Shown here one piece after another: positions 50,531 to 59,451 of a stretch of DNA of 64,000 bases. Origin of the DNA: an uncultured Prevotella sp. (GTDB lineage Bacteria > Bacteroidota > Bacteroidia > Bacteroidales > Bacteroidaceae); NCBI GenBank assembly GCA_900546345.1, contig URCI01000010.1:1-64000 (forward strand). Reading direction: 5' to 3'. The first letter of the stretch is position 1. Each line of letters opens with the position of its first letter. Both the position numbers and the translations under genes were made by a program. A model generated the notes under the pieces. The model did not search any database, was not told the origin of the DNA, and saw only the letters and a program-made list of their open reading frames with translations.

Positions 50531-52162
50531 ATGAAAAAGCAATTATTGGCCATTTTCTCGTTGTTTCTGTGCTGCATGGAAGCAATGGCTCAAACGGGTC
50601 CACAAGTGACCTATCGTGATGGAACCGTAGAGGGTATCGACTCCTCTGGTGTGAAGATATTCCGTGGCGTGCCCTTTGCACAGCCTCCTGTGGGCAACCT
50701 GCGCTGGCGCGCACCCCAACCCGTAAAGGCATGGAGTGGGGTGAGGATGGCCAAGGATTTCGGTCCTGACCCTATGCAGAAAAAAGTCTTCGGCGACATG
50801 GTCTTCGACAGCAAGAGCCAGAGCGAGGACTGTCTATACCTGAATATATGGACACCAGCCAAGAAAATGGACGAGAAGCTGCCCGTGCTCATCTATTTCA
50901 ATGGTGGCGGTCTCGTCGCGGGAAGTGGCTCAGAGCCCCGCTACCAAGGTCTCCGCTTGGCCCGCCGTGGCAACATCATCGTCGTGACGGCCAACTACCG
51001 TGAAGGGATCTTTGGCTTCTTTTCTCTGCCCGAACTTTCCAAGGAGGGCTGTCATGGCGACCAGGGCTGGTTGGACCAGGCAGCTGCTGTGAAGTGGGTG
51101 AAGGACAATATCGCTGCCTTCGGTGGCGACCCCAACCGTGTGACCATCAATGGTGAGTCGGCCGGAGCGCAATCGGTGTGTGCTTTGACAGTGTCACCCT
51201 TGACGCGCGGATTGATTAGCGGCTACATGTGTTCCAGCGGCGCCATAGTAGGCAATGCTACACCGATCACTCTGTCCGAGTCTGAGAAGATCGGCACGGC
51301 ATGGGCCAAGAAAAACCATCTCAAGAAGCTTGCCGATATGCGCAAACTCAGCGCTGCTGAACTGTGCAGTCTTGATGACGGAAGTTTTGGTGAAGCATCG
51401 AAATGTATCGACGGAACCTTTCTCACTGAGGATCCGAACACTGTCATCCGTGAAGGTCGTCAGGCCCAGGTGCCTTGCTTGTTGGGCAACAACAATGGCG
51501 AGCTTCCTGTCGCAGCCTTTGCTGGCGGCAAGGCGCTGACCCGCGAGAACCTTGCGCCGGCCATTGCCGGATACTTTGGCACCGATGCCAATACCATCTA
51601 TGGGCTCTACGGCATACAGACCGACGCTGATCTTGTGGGTGCCAAAGGCATGGCTTTAGGTGGAGACATGTTCGTTGCTTATGCCACATGGAAATGGGCT
51701 GATATGGTGCGTCAGAGCAGTAAAGCACCCGTTTACCGCTATGTCTACTGTCATCCCCGGCCCAATATGCAGCTCAGGGGTAAGGCTCCCGGGCTGGCGG
51801 GTGGCACCGTCGACGTAAAGGACGATGCACCACAACAGCCCGAAGCCACCACCGCCATCCATTCAGCCGACATCGAGTATGCCATGGGCAATCTGTCTAC
51901 TAATCCGGTTTTTCCCTGGCGTGCTGCCGACTATGCCGTTTCGGAAGTTTTCCAGCAGGTCTATATCAACTTCGTCAAGTATGGCAATCCCAACGGCCTT
52001 GGTCTGCCCGAATGGCCCGCTTACAACGCTGACGGCGGTGTGCCTCCTGTGATGCTCATCGATGCCGATACCCGACTGGTGCGTGACGTCAAGACAACGG
52101 ACCGCTACCATCAGATCGACCGGCTCATCGAGACCAACAGGCTTCAGAACACAACGAAGTGA
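50531..52162 (+). CDS. secreted type B carboxylesterase
   Basis: A 543-residue exported alpha/beta-hydrolase of the carboxylesterase type B family. Signal peptide 1-20 (LFLCCMEAMA). Family blocks: GVPFAQPPVGNLRWRAPQP, SEDCLYLNIWTP, oxyanion YFNGGGLVAG. Triad: nucleophile S210 (INGESAGAQS), E324 (NNNGELPVA) and H444 (TAIHSADIEYAMGNL). The usual second His of the HGGG oxyanion motif is Asn (FNGGG). The substrate is unknown; homologues in this phylum often act on acylated plant polysaccharides or xenobiotic esters. Monocistronic, convergent with gdhA. Confidence 0.9.
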   Translation: MKKQLLAIFSLFLCCMEAMAQTGPQVTYRDGTVEGIDSSGVKIFRGVPFAQPPVGNLRWRAPQPVKAWSGVRMAKDFGPDPMQKKVFGDMVFDSKSQSEDCLYLNIWTPAKKMDEKLPVLIYFNGGGLVAGSGSEPRYQGLRLARRGNIIVVTANYREGIFGFFSLPELSKEGCHGDQGWLDQAAAVKWVKDNIAAFGGDPNRVTINGESAGAQSVCALTVSPLTRGLISGYMCSSGAIVGNATPITLSESEKIGTAWAKKNHLKKLADMRKLSAAELCSLDDGSFGEASKCIDGTFLTEDPNTVIREGRQAQVPCLLGNNNGELPVAAFAGGKALTRENLAPAIAGYFGTDANTIYGLYGIQTDADLVGAKGMALGGDMFVAYATWKWADMVRQSSKAPVYRYVYCHPRPNMQLRGKAPGLAGGTVDVKDDAPQQPEATTAIHSADIEYAMGNLSTNPVFPWRAADYAVSEVFQQVYINFVKYGNPNGLGLPEWPAYNADGGVPPVMLIDADTRLVRDVKTTDRYHQIDRLIETNRLQNTTK

Positions 52163-52189
52163 TAGCCTGTCACTGATCCTTCCTGTCAG

Positions 52190-52232
52190 GAAAAAAATAA
52201 GCCTGCTACACATGAAGACGTGCAGCAGGCTT
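52190..52232 (-). terminator. gdhA terminator
   Basis: AAGCCTGCT (52199-52207) pairs with AGCAGGCTT (52224-52232). On the minus strand the T-run from the A's at 52190-52197 follows, so it mainly serves gdhA. Confidence 0.8.
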
Positions 52233-52266
52233 AATATATTCTTGTATTAATCGTTTCTTATGACTA

Positions 52267-53604
52267 TTATACGATGCCCTGAGCCATCATGGCGTTGGCG
52301 ACCTTCATGAAGCCGGCCACGTTGGCACCGCGCACATAGTCGATGTATCCATCGGGCATGGTACCATACTTGACGCACTGCTCATGGATAGAGTGCATGA
52401 TATAGTGGAGCTTGTCATCGACCTCCTGTGCACTCCAGTGCAAGCGCATGGAGTTCTGTGTCATCTCCAGTCCTGATGTAGCTACACCGCCGGCGTTGAC
52501 AGCCTTGCCTGGAGCGAAGAGCTGGTGAGCTTTGACAAACTTCTCCACGGCCTCGGCAGTGCACCCCATGTTGCTGACCTCGGCCACACAAACCGGATGA
52601 TTGGCCAGGATGCGGTCAGCGTCGTTGCCGTCGAGCTCGTTCTGTGTGGCGCAGGTGAGATAGATGTCGGCCTTCTGCTCCCATGGCTTCTTGCCGGCGA
52701 AGAACTGTGCGCTCTTGAACTGCTCAGCGTATGGCTCGCAGATGTCCTCGCCGCTGGCTCGCAGTTCGAGCATGTAGTCATTCTTCTCGCCGCTGATGCC
52801 CTCTGGATCATAGATATATCCGTCGGGACCGCTGATGGTGATGACCTTGGCACCGAGCTGTGTGGCTTTCTTTACGGCACCCCAGGCCACGTTGCCGAAG
52901 CCTGAGACGGCGACGGTCTTGCCCTTGATGTCGATATCGTGGGCTTGGAGCATGTGGTTGACGAAGTAGAGAGCACCGAAGCCTGTGGCTTCCGGACGCA
53001 GGATGCTGCCGCCCCATTCCATGCCCTTGCCCGTGAGCACGCCCTGGAACTGATGGGTGAGTTTCTTGTATTCGCCGAAGAGATAACCGATCTCGCGCCC
53101 TCCTACGCCGATGTCACCGGCAGGCACGTCCTCGTCGGGACCGATATAGCGATAGAGCTCCTGCATGAAACTTTGGCAGAAACGCATCACCTCAGCATCG
53201 GAGCGGCCGCGGATCGAGAAGTCTGCACCTCCCTTGGCACCGCCCATCGGCAGCGTGGTGAGCGCGTTCTTGAACGTCTGCTCAAAGCCGAGAAACTTCA
53301 TGATACTCAGCGTCACTGAAGGGTGGAAGCGAAGTCCACCTTTATAAGGACCGATAGCACTGTTGAACTGCACACGGTAGCCCGTGTTGACATGCACCTC
53401 GCCGTTGTCGTCGGTCCAGGGCACGCGGAACATGATGACGCGTTCCGGCTCAACAAGCCGTTCGATGATCTTGGCCTTCTCAAATTCTGGATGCTCGTTA
53501 TAGACATCGTGAATCGAAATCAGCACTTCTTTCACAGCCTGCAGAAACTCCGGTTCAGCGGAGTGCTTCCACATGAGTCCTTTCAATACTTGTTCAACTT
53601 CCAT
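52267..53604 (-). CDS. gdhA: glutamate dehydrogenase
   Basis: A 445-residue hexameric-class glutamate dehydrogenase, converting 2-oxoglutarate and ammonia to glutamate or the reverse. Glutamate-site residues match the family: K88 (GPYKGGLRF), K112 (FKNALTTLPMGGAKGG), K124 and catalytic D164 (VPAGDIGVGGRE). The dinucleotide fold shows VAVSGFGNVAWGAVKKA. Sequence does not firmly decide NAD versus NADP. The start at 53604 (MEVEQVLKGL) is preferred; an open extension to 53688 runs through the -7 box. Promoter at 53686-53716. Next upstream, on the same strand, is an amino-acid symporter gene. Confidence 0.95.
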   Translation of the reverse strand: MEVEQVLKGLMWKHSAEPEFLQAVKEVLISIHDVYNEHPEFEKAKIIERLVEPERVIMFRVPWTDDNGEVHVNTGYRVQFNSAIGPYKGGLRFHPSVTLSIMKFLGFEQTFKNALTTLPMGGAKGGADFSIRGRSDAEVMRFCQSFMQELYRYIGPDEDVPAGDIGVGGREIGYLFGEYKKLTHQFQGVLTGKGMEWGGSILRPEATGFGALYFVNHMLQAHDIDIKGKTVAVSGFGNVAWGAVKKATQLGAKVITISGPDGYIYDPEGISGEKNDYMLELRASGEDICEPYAEQFKSAQFFAGKKPWEQKADIYLTCATQNELDGNDADRILANHPVCVAEVSNMGCTAEAVEKFVKAHQLFAPGKAVNAGGVATSGLEMTQNSMRLHWSAQEVDDKLHYIMHSIHEQCVKYGTMPDGYIDYVRGANVAGFMKVANAMMAQGIV

Positions 53605-53685
53605 AGTAGTAATCTTGTTTTTAGTCTTAAAGGTTAATCGGGTTGGATGCTCCCGGTGTTGTTTCATTGTGTCATTCTGACGCTG

Positions 53686-53716
53686 CAAATATAGGATTTA
53701 TTTTGTAAACAGCAAA
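53686..53716 (-). promoter_or_regulatory. gdhA promoter, -33/-7
   Basis: On the minus strand TTTG (53713-53716) and TATATTTG (53686-53693) are 19 bp apart, leaving a leader of about 75 nt. Confidence 0.75.
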
Positions 53717-53829
53717 GGAAAACAGGGCTAATTTTGCTTAAAAAGTATCGTTTTGCTTAGTCGCTTGAAACGTGTACGCAAACAGCTGCTTTTGTGCTCT
53801 TTGTCGTTTAGAAAATTTCAATCGTGTCG

Positions 53830-55080
53830 TTATTGCTTCAAGTCCTTGTCCGTCATCGCCGCCACGCAGGAGTCCGACCACACATTCTCGGCAGTCTCCA
53901 CCATGTCGATGATGGTATAGATGGGCAGGATGATACCCATGATGCCGACGGGGGCGCCTTGCCCAGTCATCAGTGAGAGTGTGAGGAAATAGCAGCCCAT
54001 AGGCACGCCGGCATTGCCGATGGCGGAGATCACGGCGATGGCGAGCCACAGCAACATCATCGGCAGTGTGAGGTGTACGCCGCCGTTCTGCATGACGAAG
54101 AGTGAAGTGACAAGGATAAATGCCGCACAGCCGTTCATGTTGATGGTCGTACAGATGGGCAGCACGAAACGCGACACCTTCGGTGCGACGCCCGCCCGCT
54201 TCTCCGCCGTCTCCATCGTCACGGGCAGTGTGGCCGCCGAGCTCTTGGTGAAGAACGCCATCAGCACGGCCGGCATCATACTACCTAAGTGGCGGACGGG
54301 ATTGAGGCCGCGCGCCAGCAGGAAGAGTGGCAGCACGACGAAGAACTGCAAGACGTTGCCACCAAGGATGACGGCCACGTAACGACCCAGCGAGGCTGCC
54401 GCCACACCGGCCGTGACCTGTGCGCTGAGCTGTGCGGCAAAGGCCATGATGCCCAACGGCAACGTCCAGATGAGGCCTTTGATGAGCATGAAGAGCAGGT
54501 CTTGCAGCCCCAGGAGCAGGTTGAGCACTGTGGTGCGCCGCTCGCCCTGCCGCATCTTTGCCAAGGCGATGCCCACGGCAGCGGCGATGAGCAGCAGCGA
54601 GAGCACGTTGGCCTCCAAGAACGGCTGCACCAGGTTGTTGGGCACTACTGAGAGGATATGGTCGTAATAGGTCTCGCCGCCGAGTGTCTTGGGGATGTCG
54701 GCCTGCCCGCCGCTGACCATCTGCGCCGGCAGGTTGCCAGGACGGATGATGAGGAAGAGCACGAGCCCTACCGCTGCTGCGGCGAAGGTGGTGAGCAGCG
54801 TGTAGGTCACGGCATGGCGGAAGATACGCCCCGTGTCTTTCTGGTCACCGATGGAGGCCAGTGTGGTGATGACGGCCAGCACGATGGTGGGCACGGCGAG
54901 GAACTGAAACAGCCGCGTGTAGACGGTGGCGATGAAGTTCATCAGTGTGTCGAGCCAGCCCCAGCCCAGCACGCCGAGGACGGCACCCACAACGAGCGCC
55001 CCTATCCACAGCACGAGCTGCCTGCGGTTTTTCACGATGTTCTGTTGAGCTTGCGTGTTATCTTGACTTGCGTTATCCAT
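53830..55080 (-). CDS. dicarboxylate/amino acid:cation symporter (DAACS)
   Basis: A 416-residue inner-membrane symporter of the GltPh/EAAT fold with about eight helices and two re-entrant loops. HP1 reads TKSSAATLPVT, TM7 has TTINMNGCAAF and HP2 has AIGNAGVPMG. TM8 reads TIIDMVETAENVWSDS. Aligned to GltPh the Asp394, Asn401 and Asp405 positions are kept, but the Arg397 position, which holds the acidic side chain of the substrate, is Glu. The same Glu occurs in SstT-type Ser/Thr carriers, so an acidic substrate is doubtful. Start at 55080 (MDNASQDN) is preferred; a frame extension to 55164 has no family similarity. Confidence 0.88.
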   Translation of the reverse strand: MDNASQDNTQAQQNIVKNRRQLVLWIGALVVGAVLGVLGWGWLDTLMNFIATVYTRLFQFLAVPTIVLAVITTLASIGDQKDTGRIFRHAVTYTLLTTFAAAAVGLVLFLIIRPGNLPAQMVSGGQADIPKTLGGETYYDHILSVVPNNLVQPFLEANVLSLLLIAAAVGIALAKMRQGERRTTVLNLLLGLQDLLFMLIKGLIWTLPLGIMAFAAQLSAQVTAGVAAASLGRYVAVILGGNVLQFFVVLPLFLLARGLNPVRHLGSMMPAVLMAFFTKSSAATLPVTMETAEKRAGVAPKVSRFVLPICTTINMNGCAAFILVTSLFVMQNGGVHLTLPMMLLWLAIAVISAIGNAGVPMGCYFLTLSLMTGQGAPVGIMGIILPIYTIIDMVETAENVWSDSCVAAMTDKDLKQ

Positions 55081-55170
55081 AGAGTTTTTTTTATGTTCTA
55101 AACGTAAAGGGGTAGGGAAATATTTTATCGGAGAGCATATTGATAGAGTGGGGAAGAGTTCCATCAGTAA

Positions 55171-55398
55171 GACTCGACAGTCACACTATCTAACGTGACC
55201 GTCGACGATGGCTATGTGTTCCATCTCGGCAATCGTGACTTAGAGGTGCTCGTTATCCCCAATCACACCGGTGACGGCATTGCGTTCCTCGACCGCAGCC
55301 ACCGCATTCTCTTCTCAGGCGATGGGATTCTCAGTGACCGCATGGTCAAGCTCAACGTCAGCGTGGCACAGTATGATCTCAAGGATAAGGTGAAGTAG
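55171..55398 (+). pseudogene. metallo-beta-lactamase-fold remnant
   Basis: A frame from just after a TAA (55168-55170) encodes about 75 residues with the core of an MBL-fold hydrolase: VFHLGNRDLEVLVIPNHTGDGIAFLD, then ILFSGDGILSD. The parts holding the HxHxDH metal site and the C-terminal domain are missing. GTG at 55195 would be the first plausible start and cuts the homology. It has no visible promoter and lies head-to-head with the symporter gene. It is most likely the leftover of a larger gene removed by deletion. Confidence 0.6.
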
Positions 55399-55426
55399 CG
55401 TGTTGCTGTTTTGTGTTAGAGCATAT

Positions 55427-55468
55427 AAAAAAGCGAATATCGGAATGTCTCCCGTTATTCGCTTTTTT
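55427..55468. terminator. bidirectional terminator
   Basis: AAAAAAGCGAATA (55427-55439) pairs with TATTCGCTTTTTT (55456-55468). T-tracts form on both strands, so it can end the minus-strand receptor operon and anything reading from the remnant. Confidence 0.88.
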
Positions 55469-55505
55469 AGTGTATTACAAGTTGCAACGCAGGGACCGTT
55501 TGGCT

Positions 55506-58076
55506 TTAGAAGAATCCTTTGTCGTTGTCCTTGTTGTTGAGCTTCTTCTCGGCGTTGTTCTGCTTGCCCGAGAAGAGGTTGTAGCTCAGGGCGATGCAGA
55601 AGGTGCGCTTCTGGCTGGTGACGCGGTTCCAACCATGCTTGTCAAGGACGTCGTTGTCGAGGATGCTGCTGTCGTATTTGGCTGCGGCGAAGGGGAAAAT
55701 ACACACCAGACCTACCATGAGTTGTTTCTTTTGGTAGAAGACCATGAGGTTCTGTGTGTTCTCGGCCGAGTTGATGAAGCTGCCGCTGAGCATCTTATAT
55801 GGTATGCACTGGTAGTACTCGGCACCCCAGCAGCCCTTGCGGATGTCCACGGTCCAGGACAGCGGCATGTAGTGGTGGCGGTGGGTGCCGACGATGCTGC
55901 TTTTCTCCTTCTGCCACCGGTAGCCGCTCTCGAGCTCTATCGACAGCAGGTCGTTGCTGAAGGGCTGGATGGCCAGCGAGCCCGTGAAGCCATAGTTGAG
56001 CAGGTAGTCGCAGTTCTCGTCGCGGCCCACGATGACACGCTCGTTATTAACCGTCTGCCACTGGTAGTAGGTGCTGAAGTCATCGTCAATCTTCCGGACA
56101 TCCGTGGTCAGGTCCATGTTGAGCCAGGGCAGGTTGAGCGAGTAGGTGAGGCTGAGGTTCTTGTCGAGCGCGCTCTTCAGCCAGGGGTTGCCTGAGTAGA
56201 GCAGTCCGGGGATGGTCACGGTGCTGTTGTTGCTCAGGCTGGAGATGTTGGGCGTGATGGTCGACATCTTGCCGTGCAGACGCAGTGCGCCGTTCTTCAC
56301 GTTGTAGGTCAGCAGTGCGTCGGGTGTGAAGTAGAGCTTGTGGTAGTGGGTGTCGTCGTTGCTCGTGTTGACGTAGGTGGCCCCGAGGCTGACGCGGTAG
56401 CCTACCTTGGCCAGCTTGCCGTTGAGTTGCGCGTAGGCATAGTGCTTGTCGTCGGTGGCGTGGTACTTGTATTCCTCGTAGTCGGAGAGCATGTTGCTGA
56501 TGCGGTAGTTCGACTTGGCCAGCGTGGCGCGGTAGCCGAGGGCGAGCTGCATGCGGCCCCAGTCCTTGGTGTAGGCGGCCTCACCGATAAATGAGTATTT
56601 GTTGTTGTGCTGCCGCATGTCGTCGTCGAGGGCCTGCTGGTTCTCGTCGTTCTGGATGTTGTGTACGTTCTGGCTGTTGTGGAAGAGGGTGCCCACGGCG
56701 TTGAGCGTGATTTCGTGGCCTCCGGGCAGCTTGCGGTCGAAGTAGAGGTCGAGGGATGGCGAGAAGCTGTTCTGCCGCTGCCGTTTGTCCTGCGTGCCGT
56801 TGTGCCACAACGGGTTGCCTTCGGCGTTGACGGCCATGTTGCTGTTCCAGAACCACGTGAAGATAGTGGGTGTGAACTTTGCCTGGAAGTTGAGGCTGTC
56901 GCCGCGGGTGTAGAGGTACTTCAGGTTGAAGTCGTGGTTGGCATAGCCGAAGTGGTAGGTGCCGCTGTAGTCGTAAGTGGCCCGCTTGTCGCCGTCCTTA
57001 AAGGTGTAGACATCCTGCTCGTCGCAGTTCGGCGCGTTGCGCAGCTCGAGTCGGTAGTCGAGTGAGAACTGATGCGGGCCGTGGTTGTACTTGGCATAGA
57101 CGTTGGTGTTATTGAATCCCGCCTTCGTACCCTGCATCACGTCGAAGCCGGCGGCATAGCCGTTCTCGGCGGCACGGGTGTGGATGTCGAGCACGGTGCC
57201 GGCATCGGCGTAGCGTGCCGGAGGCACCACATAGTAGTCGACGTTGCGGATGTCCTTCGACTGCAGGGCCTTGAGATCGTTGTCGCTGGCCTCGATGCCG
57301 TTGATGAGAATCGTCAGCGACTTGCCGGAGAGGGTGGCAAGGTTGCCGCTGAGGACATCGACACGCAGTCCGGGGAGCGTGGCGACTAGCTGTTGGCCCT
57401 GGCGCGAGGCCTTGACCTGCTCTTCGGTGAAGGTGTAGACATTGCGGTCCTCGCGCTCCACCTTGCGGCGGCCTTTCACGGTCACCGTCTTCAGGCTGTA
57501 GGCATCGGGACGCATCGTCAGCACGCCGACCTGCGCCGAGCTGACGTGGCGCACCACGCGGCGGTAACCGATACAGGTGAGGCTGACGAGCACGTCGGTG
57601 GGGCGGCAAGGGATGACGAAGTCGCCCGAGGCCGTCGTCACGCCGCCATTGATGAACGACGAGTCGCGCGGACTGAGCACGGCGACATTGACAAACTCCA
57701 TGGGCTGACCTTTCTCATCGACGACGCGCCCCATGAGCTTGCGGTCTTCTTTCTGTGTGCATTCCACGAAGATCATGTCGGGCAGTGCGTGCCCCTTGTC
57801 GTCCTTGCCGCCGCTGACCACCTTCATGCCGATGGGGTAGAAGCCGATGAGCTGGTGGATAGCGTTGGGCACGCTCTGGCCACGCACGTCGGCGGTGACC
57901 TTGAAGTCCTCAAGGTCGTCGTAGGCAAAGTTGATGACGTAGTGCTTGGAGACAGTGCTCAGATAGCGCAGGGCATCGGACATGGACGTACTGCGGAAAG
58001 AGTGGGTGATGGTCTGAGCACCGAGCCTTGTAGCCATCAGAATGAGTACAGTGAGGAAAAAGAGCTTGCTTCTCAT
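55506..58076 (-). CDS. TonB-receptor-like outer-membrane protein with STN domain
   Basis: An 856-residue outer-membrane protein. Signal peptide 1-20. An STN-type signalling domain (about 22-75, ITHSFRSTSMSDALRYLSTVSKHYVINF) is followed by a carboxypeptidase-regulatory-like domain (about 112-195, LMGRVVDEKGQPMEFVNVAVL). A plug domain comes next (about 210-310, LPGLRVDVLSGNLATLSGKSLTILINGIEAS), and then a beta-barrel of about 530 residues. The barrel part resembles the outer-membrane beta-barrel family rather than SusC. It is the last gene of an ECF sigma/anti-sigma operon and overlaps the anti-sigma gene by 4 bp (ATGA). The STN domain probably reports ligand binding to that anti-sigma factor. 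The ligand is unknown. Confidence 0.87.
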   Translation of the reverse strand: MRSKLFFLTVLILMATRLGAQTITHSFRSTSMSDALRYLSTVSKHYVINFAYDDLEDFKVTADVRGQSVPNAIHQLIGFYPIGMKVVSGGKDDKGHALPDMIFVECTQKEDRKLMGRVVDEKGQPMEFVNVAVLSPRDSSFINGGVTTASGDFVIPCRPTDVLVSLTCIGYRRVVRHVSSAQVGVLTMRPDAYSLKTVTVKGRRKVEREDRNVYTFTEEQVKASRQGQQLVATLPGLRVDVLSGNLATLSGKSLTILINGIEASDNDLKALQSKDIRNVDYYVVPPARYADAGTVLDIHTRAAENGYAAGFDVMQGTKAGFNNTNVYAKYNHGPHQFSLDYRLELRNAPNCDEQDVYTFKDGDKRATYDYSGTYHFGYANHDFNLKYLYTRGDSLNFQAKFTPTIFTWFWNSNMAVNAEGNPLWHNGTQDKRQRQNSFSPSLDLYFDRKLPGGHEITLNAVGTLFHNSQNVHNIQNDENQQALDDDMRQHNNKYSFIGEAAYTKDWGRMQLALGYRATLAKSNYRISNMLSDYEEYKYHATDDKHYAYAQLNGKLAKVGYRVSLGATYVNTSNDDTHYHKLYFTPDALLTYNVKNGALRLHGKMSTITPNISSLSNNSTVTIPGLLYSGNPWLKSALDKNLSLTYSLNLPWLNMDLTTDVRKIDDDFSTYYQWQTVNNERVIVGRDENCDYLLNYGFTGSLAIQPFSNDLLSIELESGYRWQKEKSSIVGTHRHHYMPLSWTVDIRKGCWGAEYYQCIPYKMLSGSFINSAENTQNLMVFYQKKQLMVGLVCIFPFAAAKYDSSILDNDVLDKHGWNRVTSQKRTFCIALSYNLFSGKQNNAEKKLNNKDNDKGFF

Positions 58077-58747
58077 CGGTCTGTTCCTCCTGCTGCTTCT
58101 AAGATGAGGACATCGCCTTCGAGGGTGATGTGGATGTGCTCGAACTGGTTCAGTTGCTCCACCACCTGGGCGGCATCATATTGCTGGTTCCAATTGAAGT
58201 AGAGACGGAAGCGAGCAGCTTCGGTGCTATGCACCTCTGTCTTCAGTCCATAGTAGGCCGCCATCTCGTTGAGGATATTGCCTACGGGTGCATTGACAAA
58301 CTGTTTCACGCCGACCACCGTCTGAGGCTGGCTTTTGATGGTGTCGCGAGAGGCTGTCAGGGTTTTCGTCGTGGCAGCAGACTTTTTCGGCCTTACTACC
58401 ACTTCTTTCCGTGCAGTCTGACGGTGGTGCCTGACGAAGGCGACGGCAGCAAAGGCCAGTCCCGACACGAAGACGAGTCCGATAAACACGGCGGCCACTT
58501 GTCGCCACAGTGTGAGGTGACGTTTTGCGGGCATGTAGCGTTGTTGGAAACGCTGCAGCGCAGCCTCCGTCTCCGTTTCGTCAGGGCGTTGATGAGCCGT
58601 GTGAGCGTCGTGGAGTGCGACAGCGGTGTCGCACATCAACCGGTAGTATTCCCGGCAGTCTTTGTCGGCAAGCGCGTCGTGCCATTCCTCTTGGGAATAG
58701 CGGTCGGGCTGGTCCATCATTTGGATGAGTCGTTCAATCTTGTCCAT
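58073..58747 (-). CDS. membrane anti-sigma-like protein with DUF4974-type domain
   Basis: A 224-residue single-span inner-membrane protein. The cytoplasmic N-terminus (1-82) is helical and would bind the sigma factor; one transmembrane helix is at about 83-105 (VAAVFIGLVFVSGLAFAAVAFV). The periplasmic part ends in a DUF4974-type domain (about 150-218, VNAPVGNILNEMAAYYGLKTEVHS and NQFEHIHITLEGDVLILE). The FecR core that normally precedes DUF4974 is not seen; a Ser/Thr/Lys-rich linker takes its place. It overlaps the sigma gene by 14 bp and the receptor gene by 4 bp, so the three are translationally coupled. Confidence 0.8.
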   Translation of the reverse strand: MDKIERLIQMMDQPDRYSQEEWHDALADKDCREYYRLMCDTAVALHDAHTAHQRPDETETEAALQRFQQRYMPAKRHLTLWRQVAAVFIGLVFVSGLAFAAVAFVRHHRQTARKEVVVRPKKSAATTKTLTASRDTIKSQPQTVVGVKQFVNAPVGNILNEMAAYYGLKTEVHSTEAARFRLYFNWNQQYDAAQVVEQLNQFEHIHITLEGDVLILEAAGGTDR

Positions 58748-59237
58748 ATTTCTTTTTTGTTAGTTTCTCTTTGAGTGCGTCCAGGGCTTTGCGGATGCGC
58801 TTGTAGACAGCGGTCTCGCTGATGCCCTCCGTCTTGGCAATCTCAGCGTAGGATAGCTGTAAGTCGTAGCGCTGTGTGAGCACGCGGCGGCTGGTGTCAT
58901 CGAGCTCTGTGTCAAGGATGCGTCTCATGTTGTGGATGCGCTCCTCTAGATCGTCGGTATTGTCGGGGATCTGGTTGTCGAGAAGGTAGAAGCCTTGGAG
59001 ACGTTTTTGGATGGTACGATTGCGCAGCACGTTGAGACAATGGTTGCGCAGGGCTGTCATCAAGTAGGCACGCGCCGTGGAGCCAGTGGGGAGGATATCC
59101 TTGCTCATAAGAGAGGCAAAGACTTCCTCCACGGCATCCTCGCTCTCCGCTTCGTCGTGGAGGAGCAGTCGGGCCAGCTGTTTCATGTCGGGATAGTGCT
59201 GGCGGAACAGTTGTACGATGGTCTCGTTGTTCTTCAT
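58734..59237 (-). CDS. ECF RNA polymerase sigma-70 factor
   Basis: A 167-residue ECF sigma factor. Region 2: FRQHYPDMKQLARLLLHDEAESEDAVEEVFASLM and STARAYLMTALRNHCLNVLRNR. Region 4: DTSRRVLTQRYDLQLSYAEIAKTEGISETAVYKRIRKALDALKE. First gene of the sigma/anti-sigma/receptor operon, a standard cell-surface signalling layout in Bacteroidota. A -7 like box lies about 90 bp upstream. Divergent from the response-regulator/PPDK gene. Confidence 0.93.
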   Translation of the reverse strand: MKNNETIVQLFRQHYPDMKQLARLLLHDEAESEDAVEEVFASLMSKDILPTGSTARAYLMTALRNHCLNVLRNRTIQKRLQGFYLLDNQIPDNTDDLEERIHNMRRILDTELDDTSRRVLTQRYDLQLSYAEIAKTEGISETAVYKRIRKALDALKEKLTKKKYGQD

Positions 59238-59325
59238 ACACTATATATACACTTTGGTTGTGAGAAACCTAACTGAGAAAGAAGAGAAAAATAATGATAG
59301 GCAAAGTTGATCAAGTTTTTCCCTG

Positions 59326-59333
59326 CAAATGTA
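59326..59333 (-). promoter_or_regulatory. promoter of the sigma/anti-sigma/receptor operon, -7 element
   Basis: TACATTTG on the minus strand. No good -33 box, so the call is tentative. Confidence 0.4.
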
Positions 59334-59419
59334 ATGATATTTTAGGGATAATAGCTTCCTTTCTTGTCTCTTTTTAAAAAAAATATTGTATCATGGTTCT
59401 TCTTCTCGCTTTTTTTCGT

Positions 59420-59427
59420 AAGTTTGC
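59420..59427 (+). promoter_or_regulatory. promoter of the receiver/PPDK gene, -7 element
   Basis: TAAGTTTG, about 25 bp before the ATG at 59452. No -33 TTTG at the expected distance. Confidence 0.55.
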
Positions 59428-59451
59428 AGTATCACTAAATACTGAAAGCTT

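Noticed and set aside
53605..53688. N-terminal extension of gdhA
   Set aside because: It would run back into the promoter -7 box, and the added residues have no dehydrogenase similarity.
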